DNA of 64,000 bases from an uncultured Poribacteria bacterium (GCA_951813545.1 OX638352.1:4604835-4668834), one strand, 5' to 3'. Shown: positions 14,949-24,325, numbered from the stretch's first letter. The notes: a model not told the origin generated them from the sequence alone. Numbers and translations: made by a program.

Positions 14949-15875
14949 ATGAACACTATGCACATACACAATTTCCTGCTCATAATTTTCCTCACTGTTA
15001 CTCTTCTACCCTCCGCAGTTGCCGAAGAACCCATTGAATATTATGCGCCCGAAAACGTCCGTAAATTCGCTGACTTTCTATATGAGGAAGGCGATTACCT
15101 CCGTGCCGCAGGCGAATACCAACGTTATCTTTTTTATAGTTCGGGGTCAAAGGCGCGCTTAGAAAGCGATCTTACCGAAGAAGGGACAGATGGCGAGCAG
15201 ATTCGCTATAAAATTGCCGTCTGTTATCGCTTTGCTGGTCAAACTGATCAAGCAATTCGAGGTTTTGAAACGCTTTTGCGAACGCACCCCGAAGGTCAGT
15301 TTGCAAGCCGCGCATATTATCAAATCGGTGCTACTTATTTTCTGATGGATCAGTTTGAGCAATCAGCACAGTTTTTGCGTGGAGCACTGCCGTACATAGT
15401 AGATACACGGCAACACGCCGAAGCCGAGCAACTTGTTGGACTCTCTTATCTGATGCAGAAACAGTGGTCTGAAGCGGATGAAGTTTTCAAGACATTGCAG
15501 GAATCGGATGTGCTCGTGGTTAGCGAAAAAGCAAAAGTATATCACAAGTATGCGGAGGCAGGGGCACGTCTACCCACCCGGAGTCCATTTTTGGCAGGTG
15601 CTCTCTCTACGATTGTGCCTGGGGCTGGACGACTCTATACCGACCGCATTGGCGATGCGTTGAGCTCTCTGGTCACCGTGGGTTTAACAGGTTGGCAGGC
15701 TTACGACGGTTTCCGTAGAGATGGACTTTCATCGGTAAAAGGGTGGACATTCGGCACGCTCAGCACTATCTTTTATGTGGGCAACATCTACGGCTCGGTA
15801 ATTTCAGCCCGCGTTTACAATCGCCACGTAGCGGACGAGTTCTTGGCGACGTTGTTTGTGGAATTACCGTATTGA
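14949..15875 (+). CDS. TPR protein with C-terminal membrane segment, YidD-linked
   Basis: Secreted or membrane protein of 308 residues. It has a signal peptide (FLLIIFLTVTLLPSAVA), then TPR-type helices about 40-200 (FLYEEGDYLRAAGEYQRYLF, YRFAGQTDQAIRGFETLL, YFLMDQFEQSAQFLRGAL, QKQWSEADEVFKTL), then a hydrophobic C-terminal module beginning ALSTIVPGAGRLYTDRIGDAL. The last module resembles small membrane domains found with YidD and DUF5683-like proteins. A paralogue lies at 37661-38530. It follows yidD by 100 bases that contain a hairpin repeat, so it could be in the operon or have its own promoter. Function is probably protein-complex scaffolding in the envelope. Confidence 0.7.
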   Translation: MNTMHIHNFLLIIFLTVTLLPSAVAEEPIEYYAPENVRKFADFLYEEGDYLRAAGEYQRYLFYSSGSKARLESDLTEEGTDGEQIRYKIAVCYRFAGQTDQAIRGFETLLRTHPEGQFASRAYYQIGATYFLMDQFEQSAQFLRGALPYIVDTRQHAEAEQLVGLSYLMQKQWSEADEVFKTLQESDVLVVSEKAKVYHKYAEAGARLPTRSPFLAGALSTIVPGAGRLYTDRIGDALSSLVTVGLTGWQAYDGFRRDGLSSVKGWTFGTLSTIFYVGNIYGSVISARVYNRHVADEFLATLFVELPY

Positions 15876-15896
15876 TTGAGAAACCACATATCCTGT

Positions 15897-16907
15897 TCAT
15901 CGCCTTGCGACGAATTCTGGTTGTGCAACTTGCATGCGAATTGGTGGGAGTCCCGCTGTAATGGTTTCAACGTCATCTGTAACCATTCTGCCGATGTCAA
16001 AAAGCGCGTGATCAATGGCACCCGCCATGTGGCATGTTAGCACTGTATTTTCTGTCTTCCGAACTGGATGATCGAAGGGTGTGGGTTCTTCCGGGTAGAC
16101 ATCAATCGTTGCTCGGAACCTGCCTGCATCTGCTAATTCAATAAGTGCGTCAAAATCAACGAGATGCGAGCGGCTTGCTAAAACGAGCACCGCTCCCGGT
16201 TTAATCTGTTCCAGTTTTTCGCGGGTAAGTAATTCCTTGTTTTCCTGCGTCGGAATCGCCAAAACAAAGGTCACGTCACACGTTTGGAGGAGTTCTTCTA
16301 AACCCATAGGTTTTATGCTCTGCTGCTCTAAATGCGTGTCGGGCAGCCATGGATCGTAGGCGTGTAGTTTACAACTAAAGGGTGCCAGCAGCAGCCGCAG
16401 TTCCCGTGCGAGGTTTCCATATCCAATGATACCGACCTTTGCGTTATAGAGCGTGCATATATCGGCTTGTCCACGCCATCCCCATTTCTCATCGCCTTGT
16501 CGCATACGTCGATCTGCATCGACGATGTTCCGTAGGGCAGCAAGCGCGTGTCCCAATGCCATTTCAGCCACCATTTTGGCGAAAGCAGGTGCACAACTCA
16601 GTACCCGAATACTGCGTCTGAAGCAGGTTTCATAATCGACTTGTCCGCGTCTGGGGTGTGCGCCGCCAACCTCCATAATCACCTTTAGATGTGGTGCGGC
16701 ATTTTCGTCAACATCGCCGACTCCGTAGCTGGGAATACCGATGAGAATTGATGCCTCTTTTTTCACTTGCGTCCACGCCTCTTCGGGCATCTGTTCGTCT
16801 TTACCCCATAAGACTTCGACGGTATTTCCGAGGCGTCGCAAATCTTCTTGTGTAAAAATTGTGTTGAGTTGTCGTACTGGACGCGTGTGCAAAATCGCTT
16901 TTAACAT
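15897..16907 (-). CDS. D-isomer specific 2-hydroxyacid dehydrogenase
   Basis: NAD(P)-dependent oxidation of a D-2-hydroxyacid; 336 residues, the usual family size. The Rossmann core has KVGIIGYGNLAREL (G-x-G-x-x-A variant) and the next-strand acidic DPWLPD. Catalytic elements are ASRSHLVD (Arg), VYPEEP (Glu) and LTCHMAGAI (His). Close to phosphoglycerate/erythronate dehydrogenase-like members, but the substrate cannot be told. AAGGA lies 6 bases before the ATG. It starts 14 bases after the stop of the glycosidase-like gene upstream, so the LamG, glycosidase-like and dehydrogenase genes probably form one operon. Confidence 0.88.
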   Translation of the reverse strand: MLKAILHTRPVRQLNTIFTQEDLRRLGNTVEVLWGKDEQMPEEAWTQVKKEASILIGIPSYGVGDVDENAAPHLKVIMEVGGAHPRRGQVDYETCFRRSIRVLSCAPAFAKMVAEMALGHALAALRNIVDADRRMRQGDEKWGWRGQADICTLYNAKVGIIGYGNLARELRLLLAPFSCKLHAYDPWLPDTHLEQQSIKPMGLEELLQTCDVTFVLAIPTQENKELLTREKLEQIKPGAVLVLASRSHLVDFDALIELADAGRFRATIDVYPEEPTPFDHPVRKTENTVLTCHMAGAIDHALFDIGRMVTDDVETITAGLPPIRMQVAQPEFVARR

Positions 16908-16921
16908 TTTCGATCCTTGTT

Positions 16922-18322
16922 TTAATTTGTGCCAGTTTTCAGAAAAATATCTCCGTCAAAGTCTGCGACTTCATGATGCTGTTGACGTTTGCCGTTATTG
17001 ACACCGATGGTGTAATCAGCGAAAGTGACAGTCTGCGTGGAACCGCTACGATTATACACCGTCCAACCGTTTTCAAATTCACGGATGAAGAGTCCTGACA
17101 CGCCTTGATATTGGATCGCTTTCTCTTGGATGGGTTGTCCCAAATCAGCATCCCAGAAATCATACCAGTTGTGCAGGTGATCAGGGAACGGTATGGCGTT
17201 ATCGTCACCAAAGAGAACATACCCGTCTGAATGTGTTAGACTGAGTGTGGTCATCATACGCATCCACCGCAGGTTTTCTTCGCTGCTTCTCTCCGCAACC
17301 CGTGTGTTGAGGTCTCCGGTATAATCTGTCACGACTCGCCAGCCTTCTAAGCAGTTGGTTCTCGGCTCTCTCAGATGTTGTTCTGCCCATAGAAGTGTCT
17401 CTTCTATCTGTAGAATCTGATTGAGACTGTATCCTTGGTCGTGTGCTCGTTTATAACACTCCATGAAAATGCCGTTTATGTACCGAGCGGATTTTGGAAT
17501 TTGACGCATATTGGCATTGACGAGGATTAAAAAGTCGTCTCCGACTTTTGCCCGTATTTTACGCAAGATAGACAATCGCGCTTCTAATTCAGCTTCTCGT
17601 GTGAGAATAGTGTCTGACCAATCATCAACACCGATTGAACTGGTCGCATCATCCTCGTTCCACCAATCCAACAGGATGCCGTCAAAAAGTCCAGACTTAT
17701 CCAGTGCGACCGCTTTATCGACTATCAAATCCTGCACTTCTGGATTTGTAAAGTCTATGAGAAAATGAAGAACTGTATCGTTTTCGTCAATTTTCCCATC
17801 GGCGTTTGTATCTTCACCCCAACCGATGACAGGGTTACCTTTCTTGCCCCTGAGCCAGTAAGGTGAATCCGGCGGATAAAAACCGACTGCCCACCAGTTT
17901 TCCACTTTTGCTTCGTTTTGCCGAGAGAGATATTTCGCATCTCTGTATCGGATTTCGATAAGGAGTCGGATGTGAGGATTTAAGGATAGGAGTTCCTGCT
18001 TTCTTTCACGGGCAGCATTAAGTTGATTCGGATTCAACGCTGTTGCCAGTCCTGAATAGGGCTGCTCTTCTGATATATTCCAAGCAATTCTTAGCAGTGT
18101 GTAAGGATGGGCAAAAGCGAGATCGTGTCGAGCCAATCGGTGCAGTTCATCTTCATCGGGTCTGTTTTCGATGCCGTTCCATGCCTGAAAGATCGAAGGA
18201 TAACTCCTATGTATTTCCTCTGCTCTTGCCGCTATTGCACCGAAGATGAGAAGCAGCATCAGACATTGAGCCTTAAATGTTTTCACTGCTATTGTGCGAG
18301 ATTTGACTTCAGTTTTCCCCAT
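16922..18322 (-). CDS. Secreted putative glycoside hydrolase (TIM-barrel type)
   Basis: Exported protein of up to 466 residues with TIM-barrel-like features: RLLIEIRYRDAKY, GLFDGILLDWWNEDDA (a strand ending in acidic residues, candidate catalytic site), FLILVNANM and DGYVLFGDDNAIPF. It resembles uncharacterised putative glycosyl hydrolases, without a firm family. DTNADGKIDENDT is a dockerin/EF-hand-like calcium loop inserted before the barrel strand. Start choice: ATG at 18322 overlaps the upstream LamG gene by 34 bases. A GTG at 18286, two bases after that gene's stop, gives a cleaner signal peptide (MKTFKAQCLMLLLIFGA) and is a good alternative. Likely cotranscribed with its neighbours. Confidence 0.55.
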   Translation of the reverse strand: MGKTEVKSRTIAVKTFKAQCLMLLLIFGAIAARAEEIHRSYPSIFQAWNGIENRPDEDELHRLARHDLAFAHPYTLLRIAWNISEEQPYSGLATALNPNQLNAARERKQELLSLNPHIRLLIEIRYRDAKYLSRQNEAKVENWWAVGFYPPDSPYWLRGKKGNPVIGWGEDTNADGKIDENDTVLHFLIDFTNPEVQDLIVDKAVALDKSGLFDGILLDWWNEDDATSSIGVDDWSDTILTREAELEARLSILRKIRAKVGDDFLILVNANMRQIPKSARYINGIFMECYKRAHDQGYSLNQILQIEETLLWAEQHLREPRTNCLEGWRVVTDYTGDLNTRVAERSSEENLRWMRMMTTLSLTHSDGYVLFGDDNAIPFPDHLHNWYDFWDADLGQPIQEKAIQYQGVSGLFIREFENGWTVYNRSGSTQTVTFADYTIGVNNGKRQQHHEVADFDGDIFLKTGTN

Positions 18323-19071
18323 GTTGTTGTCAACTTGTCCTGTGGTTTTACAGCCAATACACCTTCGATGCCTTTGTTCATCAGTTCCTGAATTTCTTGC
18401 TCAGAGCGTGCGATGTTGGAGATTCGGACTTCGTCCATCCGTCCTTGTAAAAATGGACCGGCACCGCGTCCGAGCCACAAGACATCGTCATTCGGGGTAA
18501 TATTGCCACCGATATTGCCTTCGCCGTCTAAGACCCCATCGATGTAAATCTTGGCATCGCCAGACTTAGCATCGTAAGTTCCAGCAATATGCGTCCATTT
18601 CTTCAGCGGCATATCCGTTTTACCGGCAGCAACTGCGGCTCCCCAGGCATGTTTATCCGTGGTCATCCGAATTAGCACCTTTTTATCGCTCCGCGGTCCC
18701 ACTTTGTAGGTCGTCTCTTTGGTAGCTCCTGTGCCACCGGCGGTTGACCACGCCTCAAGATAGAGCCACATTTCGACGGTAAGCCCTTCAACCAAGTCTA
18801 AACTCTCGCTATCAGGAATTTCCACAAAATCTCTGGGAGCGTTTCCACCAAAGGTGAGTCCACCGCCGGGGTTACCTTCACCCCATTTCGGTCCCATGAG
18901 TTCACCATCGTTTTTGTTGCCAGAGAGATCCTTGACGGTCTTCCCCGCTCCTGACTCAAAGGTGTAGAGGAGGACGGTGTGCTCATCTTGTGCAAAACTG
19001 AGTAGACTTCCGACGGATATTAACAGGAAAGTGGACATTAACCAGCATAGTGTGTTTATAGTGTTTCGCAT
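18289..19071 (-). CDS. Secreted LamG-domain protein
   Basis: Exported carbohydrate-binding type protein of 260 residues. It has a signal peptide (LMSTFLLISVGSLLSFAQ), then a single LamG/concanavalin-like jelly roll: LLYTFESGAGKTVKDLSGNKND, LTVEMWLYL, WTHIAGTYDAKSGDAKIYIDG, LWLGRGAGPFLQGRMDEVRISN. The tail AVKPQDKLTTTWGKLK matches the tails of the LamG proteins at 21508 and 51912. AAGGAGAAG precedes the ATG at 19071. It is first in an operon with a putative glycosidase and a hydroxyacid dehydrogenase, consistent with glycan capture followed by breakdown. Confidence 0.88.
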   Translation of the reverse strand: MRNTINTLCWLMSTFLLISVGSLLSFAQDEHTVLLYTFESGAGKTVKDLSGNKNDGELMGPKWGEGNPGGGLTFGGNAPRDFVEIPDSESLDLVEGLTVEMWLYLEAWSTAGGTGATKETTYKVGPRSDKKVLIRMTTDKHAWGAAVAAGKTDMPLKKWTHIAGTYDAKSGDAKIYIDGVLDGEGNIGGNITPNDDVLWLGRGAGPFLQGRMDEVRISNIARSEQEIQELMNKGIEGVLAVKPQDKLTTTWGKLKSNLAQ

Positions 19072-19266
19072 GATAAACTTCTCCTTCTTAAGTATGGTTT
19101 GCCATTTTATCATGGATTGATCCAACCTACAATTCAAAAATGGGCATGCCGTATTAATAGAATTGTTCTTGCGTTATTTTTTTTTAGCGTTATACTGAAA
19201 TTATGAAACATGAGACAACGAGTTTCGCCCTTTTTTCTATAGAGACACTCAAAATTGGGACTTGAC

Positions 19267-21318
19267 ATGCAATACACATCACAGCAAAATGATTGGTTGG
19301 TTCATCCCTTTCGTCAGCCCGCTTCAGTAGAAGAAAGGGGCAATCAACTTATTCTTGATAATGGACTCATTCAGCGAACATTTGTTACCTCATCTAATTT
19401 CACAACAGTTGATTATACCAATCAAATTACCGATAATAGTCTTCTTCGTGGCATTAAACCGGAGGCGGTACTTACGATTGACGGACATCAATTTGAGGTG
19501 GGTGGTTTGAAAGGGCAGCCCGACTACGCCTATCTGGATTCGGATTGGATTGCGGATTTGACCAGTGACGAGAATGCATTTCAGTTTCGCGAATATCGCG
19601 TCGGTGAACCTGAAATCCGCTACCCGTGGGTACGCAGGCGTTCTACGACACCGTCAGTATATCCGCCAGCGGGTGTGACACTGACGGTTGCGTTCTCCCC
19701 GCCGCCATTCGTTGATTCCCTTCAGGTTTATGTGCATTATGAACTATATCAAGGCATTCCGGTCCTGTCCAAGTGGATCACTATTCGCAATGAGGGTCAA
19801 AAACCGATTCAATTGGATGCCTTAAGTTGTGAAATCCTTGCTGTCAACGAACAGGAGAAACATCGGCTCCATGTTGAGAGCGATTATGCCTTCAGTGGAA
19901 TGGAAACGACACAGTGGGGTCCAGATGTGGATTACAAGACGCAAGTCGATTATCGCTATCAAATGCCACTGTTGATGACAAGTCGCTATCCACTCGGTCC
20001 GGGAGTATCTCTTCAACCGGGAGAGGCTTTCAGGAGTTTTCGCACCTTCGAGATTCTGCATGATAGTGATACGCGTGAGCGAAAAGGACTTGCACGCCGT
20101 AAGATGTATCGCACGGTCGCACCACAGGTCACGGAGAATCCAATTCTAATGCACGTTCGGAGTGCCGAGCCGGACGCGGTCCGTTTGGCGATTGATCAGT
20201 GCGCCGAAGTCGGATTTGAAATGGTGATTATGACCTTTGGGAGTGGCTTCAATATTGAGAGCGAAGACTCGGAATACATCACTACAATGAAGGGATTGAC
20301 CGATTATGCCCATAGTAAAGATATTCAACTCGGGGGTTATACGCTGATGTGTGCTTCACGGGGTGTGGGTGAAGACTTCAACTGCATTGATCCAGACACC
20401 GGACAACCCGGCAGCAAGTTTGGACAGAGTGCTTGTCTTGCGAGTGGATGGGCAGACGGCTATTTCCAGCGAGTACTGAATTTCATGGATGCCACTGGAA
20501 TGGATATCATAGAGACTGATGGTCCTTATCATGGTGATGTTTGTGCCGCAACGACACACGAGCACCATAACGGCTTGGCGGATTCGCAGTTGCGCCAGTG
20601 GGAAGCGTGCGTTCATTTTTACTATGCCTGCCGGGCACGCGGTATCTATATCAATTCGCCAGATCGGTATTACCTCAACGGTTCAAACAAATGTGGTATG
20701 GGGTATCGCGAAACGAATTTCAGCCTGCCCCGCGAGCGTCAAATTCTTATTGCCCGGCAGAACATCTACGATGGCACTTATGAAAAGACAACGAGTATGG
20801 GTTGGATGTTCGTCCCGTTGGTCGAGTATCACGGCGGCGGCGCAGCCGCGACATTTGAGCCGCTTTGCGAGCACCTCGATGACTACGAATCACATCTCGC
20901 ACAGAACTTCGGTAGTGGTGTGATTGCGTGCTATCGGGGTCCCCGGCTTTTTGATACTGAACAGACGAAAGCGGTTGTTAAGAAATGGGTTGACTTCTAC
21001 AAAAAGTATCGCCCAATATTGGAGTCTGACCTGATTCACGTGCGCCGTCCAGATGGTCGCTCCATTGATTGTGTACTCCACGCCAATGCACAAATCAGTC
21101 CTTGTGGACTCGCGATGCTCTATAATCCAACGTGGACGGTACAACAGATGACTTTGAAATTACCGCTCTATTATACTGGGTTGTCTGAAGTTGCCAAGAT
21201 TCGTGAAGAAGAAGGAGAACCGAAACGATACAAAATCGATCGGAATTACAACGTTGAGATTCCAATTGAGATGGCAGCAAAGCGTGTTAGTTATCTCGTT
21301 ATTGAACCTGAAATTTGA
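19267..21318 (+). CDS. Large glycosidase-like protein (alpha-galactosidase clan type)
   Basis: Cytoplasmic-looking protein of 683 residues, no signal peptide. The N-terminal 280 residues are beta-rich with a YELYQGIPVLSKWITIRN strand pair typical of the supersandwich domain before GH36/GH27-type barrels. The middle has VRLAIDQCAEVGFEMVIMTFG and GMDIIETDGPYHGDVC, where the Asp residues are candidates for the nucleophile/acid, then a beta C-terminal domain. I place it near clan GH-D, but the exact family is uncertain. ATG at 19267 follows GGGA at a suitable distance; a TTG four codons upstream is less likely. Divergent from the LamG operon. Confidence 0.55.
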   Translation: MQYTSQQNDWLVHPFRQPASVEERGNQLILDNGLIQRTFVTSSNFTTVDYTNQITDNSLLRGIKPEAVLTIDGHQFEVGGLKGQPDYAYLDSDWIADLTSDENAFQFREYRVGEPEIRYPWVRRRSTTPSVYPPAGVTLTVAFSPPPFVDSLQVYVHYELYQGIPVLSKWITIRNEGQKPIQLDALSCEILAVNEQEKHRLHVESDYAFSGMETTQWGPDVDYKTQVDYRYQMPLLMTSRYPLGPGVSLQPGEAFRSFRTFEILHDSDTRERKGLARRKMYRTVAPQVTENPILMHVRSAEPDAVRLAIDQCAEVGFEMVIMTFGSGFNIESEDSEYITTMKGLTDYAHSKDIQLGGYTLMCASRGVGEDFNCIDPDTGQPGSKFGQSACLASGWADGYFQRVLNFMDATGMDIIETDGPYHGDVCAATTHEHHNGLADSQLRQWEACVHFYYACRARGIYINSPDRYYLNGSNKCGMGYRETNFSLPRERQILIARQNIYDGTYEKTTSMGWMFVPLVEYHGGGAAATFEPLCEHLDDYESHLAQNFGSGVIACYRGPRLFDTEQTKAVVKKWVDFYKKYRPILESDLIHVRRPDGRSIDCVLHANAQISPCGLAMLYNPTWTVQQMTLKLPLYYTGLSEVAKIREEEGEPKRYKIDRNYNVEIPIEMAAKRVSYLVIEPEI

Positions 21319-21507
21319 GTCCGCCCGAATTTTTCGGAGGGTATTGACCGTATAATGTTTTTCCTCGAAAGAAACCCCTAAATCCTTCTTATCAGGGACT
21401 TTGAGAAACGTCCTTAAGCACGATTTGTTCTGCCTTGAACACAATAGTCTGTGACGAAAAACAGCGTAATCGGTAATGAAACTGTACATTCACAAATGGA
21501 GGTCAAA

Positions 21508-22284
21508 ATGAGAGGAATCCAATTAGGAAAAGCAATTTTGGTATACGGAGCACTGATCTGCATCAGTTTGATGATTTCAGATCTAAGTTCTGCCAAGCTC
21601 GATCCGGAAGCACTTTTGGGGATATGGTTCTTTGATGAAGGTAAGGGCGGTGAGGCAAAAGATTCTTCCGAAAATGGCAATGACGGAGAGATTGTGGATG
21701 CCCAATGGGTCGATGGCAAGTTTGAAGGAGCTTTAAAGTTTGAGGGTGGTGCTCATGTTGCTGTCGGTGATTTTTCTGATTATGAGGACGAAGTGTCAAT
21801 CGTTGCTTTGATTAAAACGCCTGCAGCCCCCGCATGGTCTGACATAATCGTAGGTCCGTGCAGCGACGTTATCTTGACATTGCAGAACCACAAATTAAAT
21901 TTCGCTGGACAGTGTGGACAACCAATTCCGCATAACACGTGGTCTGAAACCTTGTTGAACGATGATGAGTGGCATCAGATTGCGGGTACTTACGACGGTA
22001 AAAAAGTGAATGTCTATGTCGATGGTGAGTTAGAAGCATCCAATGCCGCCGCAGGTCCATTTGTAGCAGGAGCCAAGTATATCGGTTCCAGAGACGACAA
22101 GCAGGAGGCTTTCACAGGTCTCATTGATGAGATCGCATTTTTCAATGTTGCACTTTCAGATGATGATGTGAAAGCGATTGCGGACAGTGGATTATCTATT
22201 GCACTCGGTTTTGCAGCGGTTTCTCCTCAAGCGAAATTGACTACGGCTTGGGCGAAATTGAAAAGCGAGACGGTAACTCGCTAA
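21508..22284 (+). CDS. Secreted LamG-domain protein
   Basis: 258-residue exported protein. Signal region LGKAILVYGALICISLMISDLSSA, then a LamG domain with LLGIWFFDEGKGGEAKDSSENGND, VSIVALIKT, WHQIAGTYDGKKVNVYVDG and FTGLIDEIAFFNVALSDDD. The tail VSPQAKLTTAWAKLK is shared with two other LamG proteins in this window. GGAGG lies 6 bases before the ATG at 21508. It follows the glycosidase-like gene on the same strand after 190 bases and probably helps bind glycans outside the cell. Ligand unknown. Confidence 0.88.
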   Translation: MRGIQLGKAILVYGALICISLMISDLSSAKLDPEALLGIWFFDEGKGGEAKDSSENGNDGEIVDAQWVDGKFEGALKFEGGAHVAVGDFSDYEDEVSIVALIKTPAAPAWSDIIVGPCSDVILTLQNHKLNFAGQCGQPIPHNTWSETLLNDDEWHQIAGTYDGKKVNVYVDGELEASNAAAGPFVAGAKYIGSRDDKQEAFTGLIDEIAFFNVALSDDDVKAIADSGLSIALGFAAVSPQAKLTTAWAKLKSETVTR

Positions 22285-22395
22285 AGATGTCAACTTTGTT
22301 ATTGGACGTAAGTTCGACTAACGAGATGTCAAAAAGCAAGCCTATTTGGTGTAGAAACCCAGACTTCCAAGTCACTTGACATCTTGAGCATCCGA

Positions 22396-22445
22396 GTGAA
22401 CCCAACACTTCATCGCGCCTTGGCTGGTGAAAGTGTTGGGTTCAC
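22396..22445. terminator. Long hairpin between convergent genes
   Basis: GTGAACCCAACACTT (22396-22410) and AAGTGTTGGGTTCAC (22431-22445) form a perfect 15-bp stem with a 20-base loop. It sits midway between the convergent LamG and desaturase genes and could stop transcripts from both sides, although T-runs are weak. It lies inside the family E inverted repeat pair 22305-22551. Confidence 0.45.
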
Positions 22446-22563
22446 ATGCCAACCTACCAGAAAAACACCGTTTTTTCATGTTGATGTGCCTTGTCTTTCC
22501 CAATTCAACGTAACCTGCAGCGACTTCGGTTTTTATTATCGAACTCACGTTTTTATAGACTTC

Positions 22564-23709
22564 TCATCTCAACCCTTTAGGTGCCAATTCCCCAATGGAA
22601 CTTTCCAGAATATCGGATGCTTCGGTGGGTATATACTTAGCCGTTGGTGGAAGCGGCGTATCAAAAAAGTAGTCTGGGTTGATTTTCTGCCGTTGCCAAG
22701 TTTCTCGCATTTCTCGCCAAGCCCCGAAGAGCGTGCGCGGTTCGGGTATATCTTCAGCAATCAGATGATGCAATTTTTTCAAATTGTAGCAGGGCACTCC
22801 GGCAAACATGTGATGCTCGGTGTGCCAATTCATACGCCAATACAAAAACTCTGCCACCGGATTGAGCTTGATTGAGCGTGTGCATTTGCGGAAGTCAGGG
22901 TCATTTTCCTTTAAACCGCAATGCTGGGGCAGAGAAACGACATAGGATCCCCAGTTTGCAATAAATGCGCTGCCAGTGATGATGATGGGAAAAACCCAAT
23001 AACTTGTGGCGAGTGAAACCACAAGCAGGACACCGTGAAAAAGGAGTAGAATCCGAGACCACCAAATCGAATTTTTATGCTCTTCGGGTTGGTCGGCATG
23101 TAGTGATGCCAGCCATTCCTGACTCGGGATATCTGGCGAGCCTTCTTTGCCAAAGGCACTGCGGATGGTGCCGATAACTGCAGCAATAAACCCACCTTTG
23201 CTAAAGGTGCGCCCGGGCTGCGTGAGCAAATTTATGGTAAACAGTTGAAGAACGAACAAGGAACCCAACTTTGGTTCCAGCGGGAGAAGGTTTTCGCGAT
23301 CCCCTTCGGGGTATAAGGTATAGCGATGATGGTAGGTATGACTACTGGCGTAGTCGAAGTAATCCCACCAACTTATGAGGCTAAATAGGTGAAGGAAAAA
23401 TTTGTTCAGCCACTTAGTATGAAATACGGTGCTGTGTCCCAATTCATGATTGGCTGTTCCTTTGAAAAAACTGGCGACCGTGCCATGCACAAATAGCGCA
23501 ATGAGAAAGCCAAACCACATCGCTTGCGACCAAAAAAAGTAGACAAAACTACCCGTCAATAGCCAGAGGGCAAGATGCCCGCCTGCCTGAAACCAGCCTT
23601 GCAAGTCACTTCGTTTTGATAGATTTCGTAAGGTTGTGTGGTCTACTTTGCTCCGGTACCATTTTACCCGGAGCGTTTTTCGTACTTCAGCAAGGGGCTG
23701 ATAAGTCAT
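22564..23709 (-). CDS. Membrane fatty acid desaturase
   Basis: Di-iron membrane enzyme that introduces a double bond into an acyl chain; 381 residues. The three histidine boxes are clear: HELGH, HTYHH and HTEHH, the last followed by HMFAGVPCYNLKKLHH. Several hydrophobic segments (GGHLALWLLTGSFVYFF, FGFLIALFVHGTVAS, ILLLFHGVLLVVSLA) span the inner membrane. The overall layout fits the COG3239-type family that also includes sphingolipid and carotenoid desaturases/hydroxylases, so the substrate is not certain. Single minus-strand gene converging on the LamG gene. Confidence 0.88.
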   Translation of the reverse strand: MTYQPLAEVRKTLRVKWYRSKVDHTTLRNLSKRSDLQGWFQAGGHLALWLLTGSFVYFFWSQAMWFGFLIALFVHGTVASFFKGTANHELGHSTVFHTKWLNKFFLHLFSLISWWDYFDYASSHTYHHRYTLYPEGDRENLLPLEPKLGSLFVLQLFTINLLTQPGRTFSKGGFIAAVIGTIRSAFGKEGSPDIPSQEWLASLHADQPEEHKNSIWWSRILLLFHGVLLVVSLATSYWVFPIIITGSAFIANWGSYVVSLPQHCGLKENDPDFRKCTRSIKLNPVAEFLYWRMNWHTEHHMFAGVPCYNLKKLHHLIAEDIPEPRTLFGAWREMRETWQRQKINPDYFFDTPLPPTAKYIPTEASDILESSIGELAPKGLR

Positions 23710-24037
23710 TTGAATATCCTTTTTACTATGAACTCATAGCAAGTAAGAGCTAAGAATTCAAAGTAAATGGGGATCTGAAGCGGAAAGAAAAGGACGCAAA
23801 TTATCTCCCTTTCTTTCCCTGTCTGACGACCTCCTTATGTTTTACTCAATATAACTTCTATATGATACCGGAAAAAAGTGTAAATGTTAAGCGTTTTCTG
23901 ATCCAAGCCTAAAGACTTGGAATTCTAAAGAGGTCCTTTCAATAATGAAGTCGGTGGTGTTTTGTGAAGTGTAGGGAACACTCCGGACTGCTGAGCGAAT
24001 AGCGAGTAGAACCTTCGATTCGTGTCTTTCTGTTTTT

Positions 24038-24219
24038 ACTATAGTTTGGACAGTTTCTGTCGGCCTCGCGTGGTGTTTTCAAGGGTGCCTCTATTTTCCT
24101 GATAGTTTTGGGGTGGGTATAACTCACTGAAAAGCGCGTTTATGTCCAAAAGGGGCATCTTGACATAGCACGCCAGCTGAGTGCTATGTTTAAAAATTAA
24201 AAATTGTCCAAACCATAGT
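24038..24219. mobile_element. 182-bp MITE-like element with ends like the 7.9-kb insertion sequence (family C)
   Basis: ACTATAGTTTGGACAG at 24038 and the reverse complement of its right end (ACTATGGTTTGGACAA, 24204-24219) closely match the terminal repeat ACTAAAGTTTGGACAAT of the DDE element at 7890. There is no coding capacity, as expected for a non-autonomous derivative. The rest of the 23710-24325 gap shows nothing else I can name. Confidence 0.55.
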
Positions 24220-24325
24220 GTTTTTAAGTAGGGGCGCTATTTTTTCTGAACAAATCTAACCCTTATCTGCCTAATCTAATAGAGGAAGATGGACCAAAAA
24301 ATTCTAACTATTAGTGGGGAGATCC

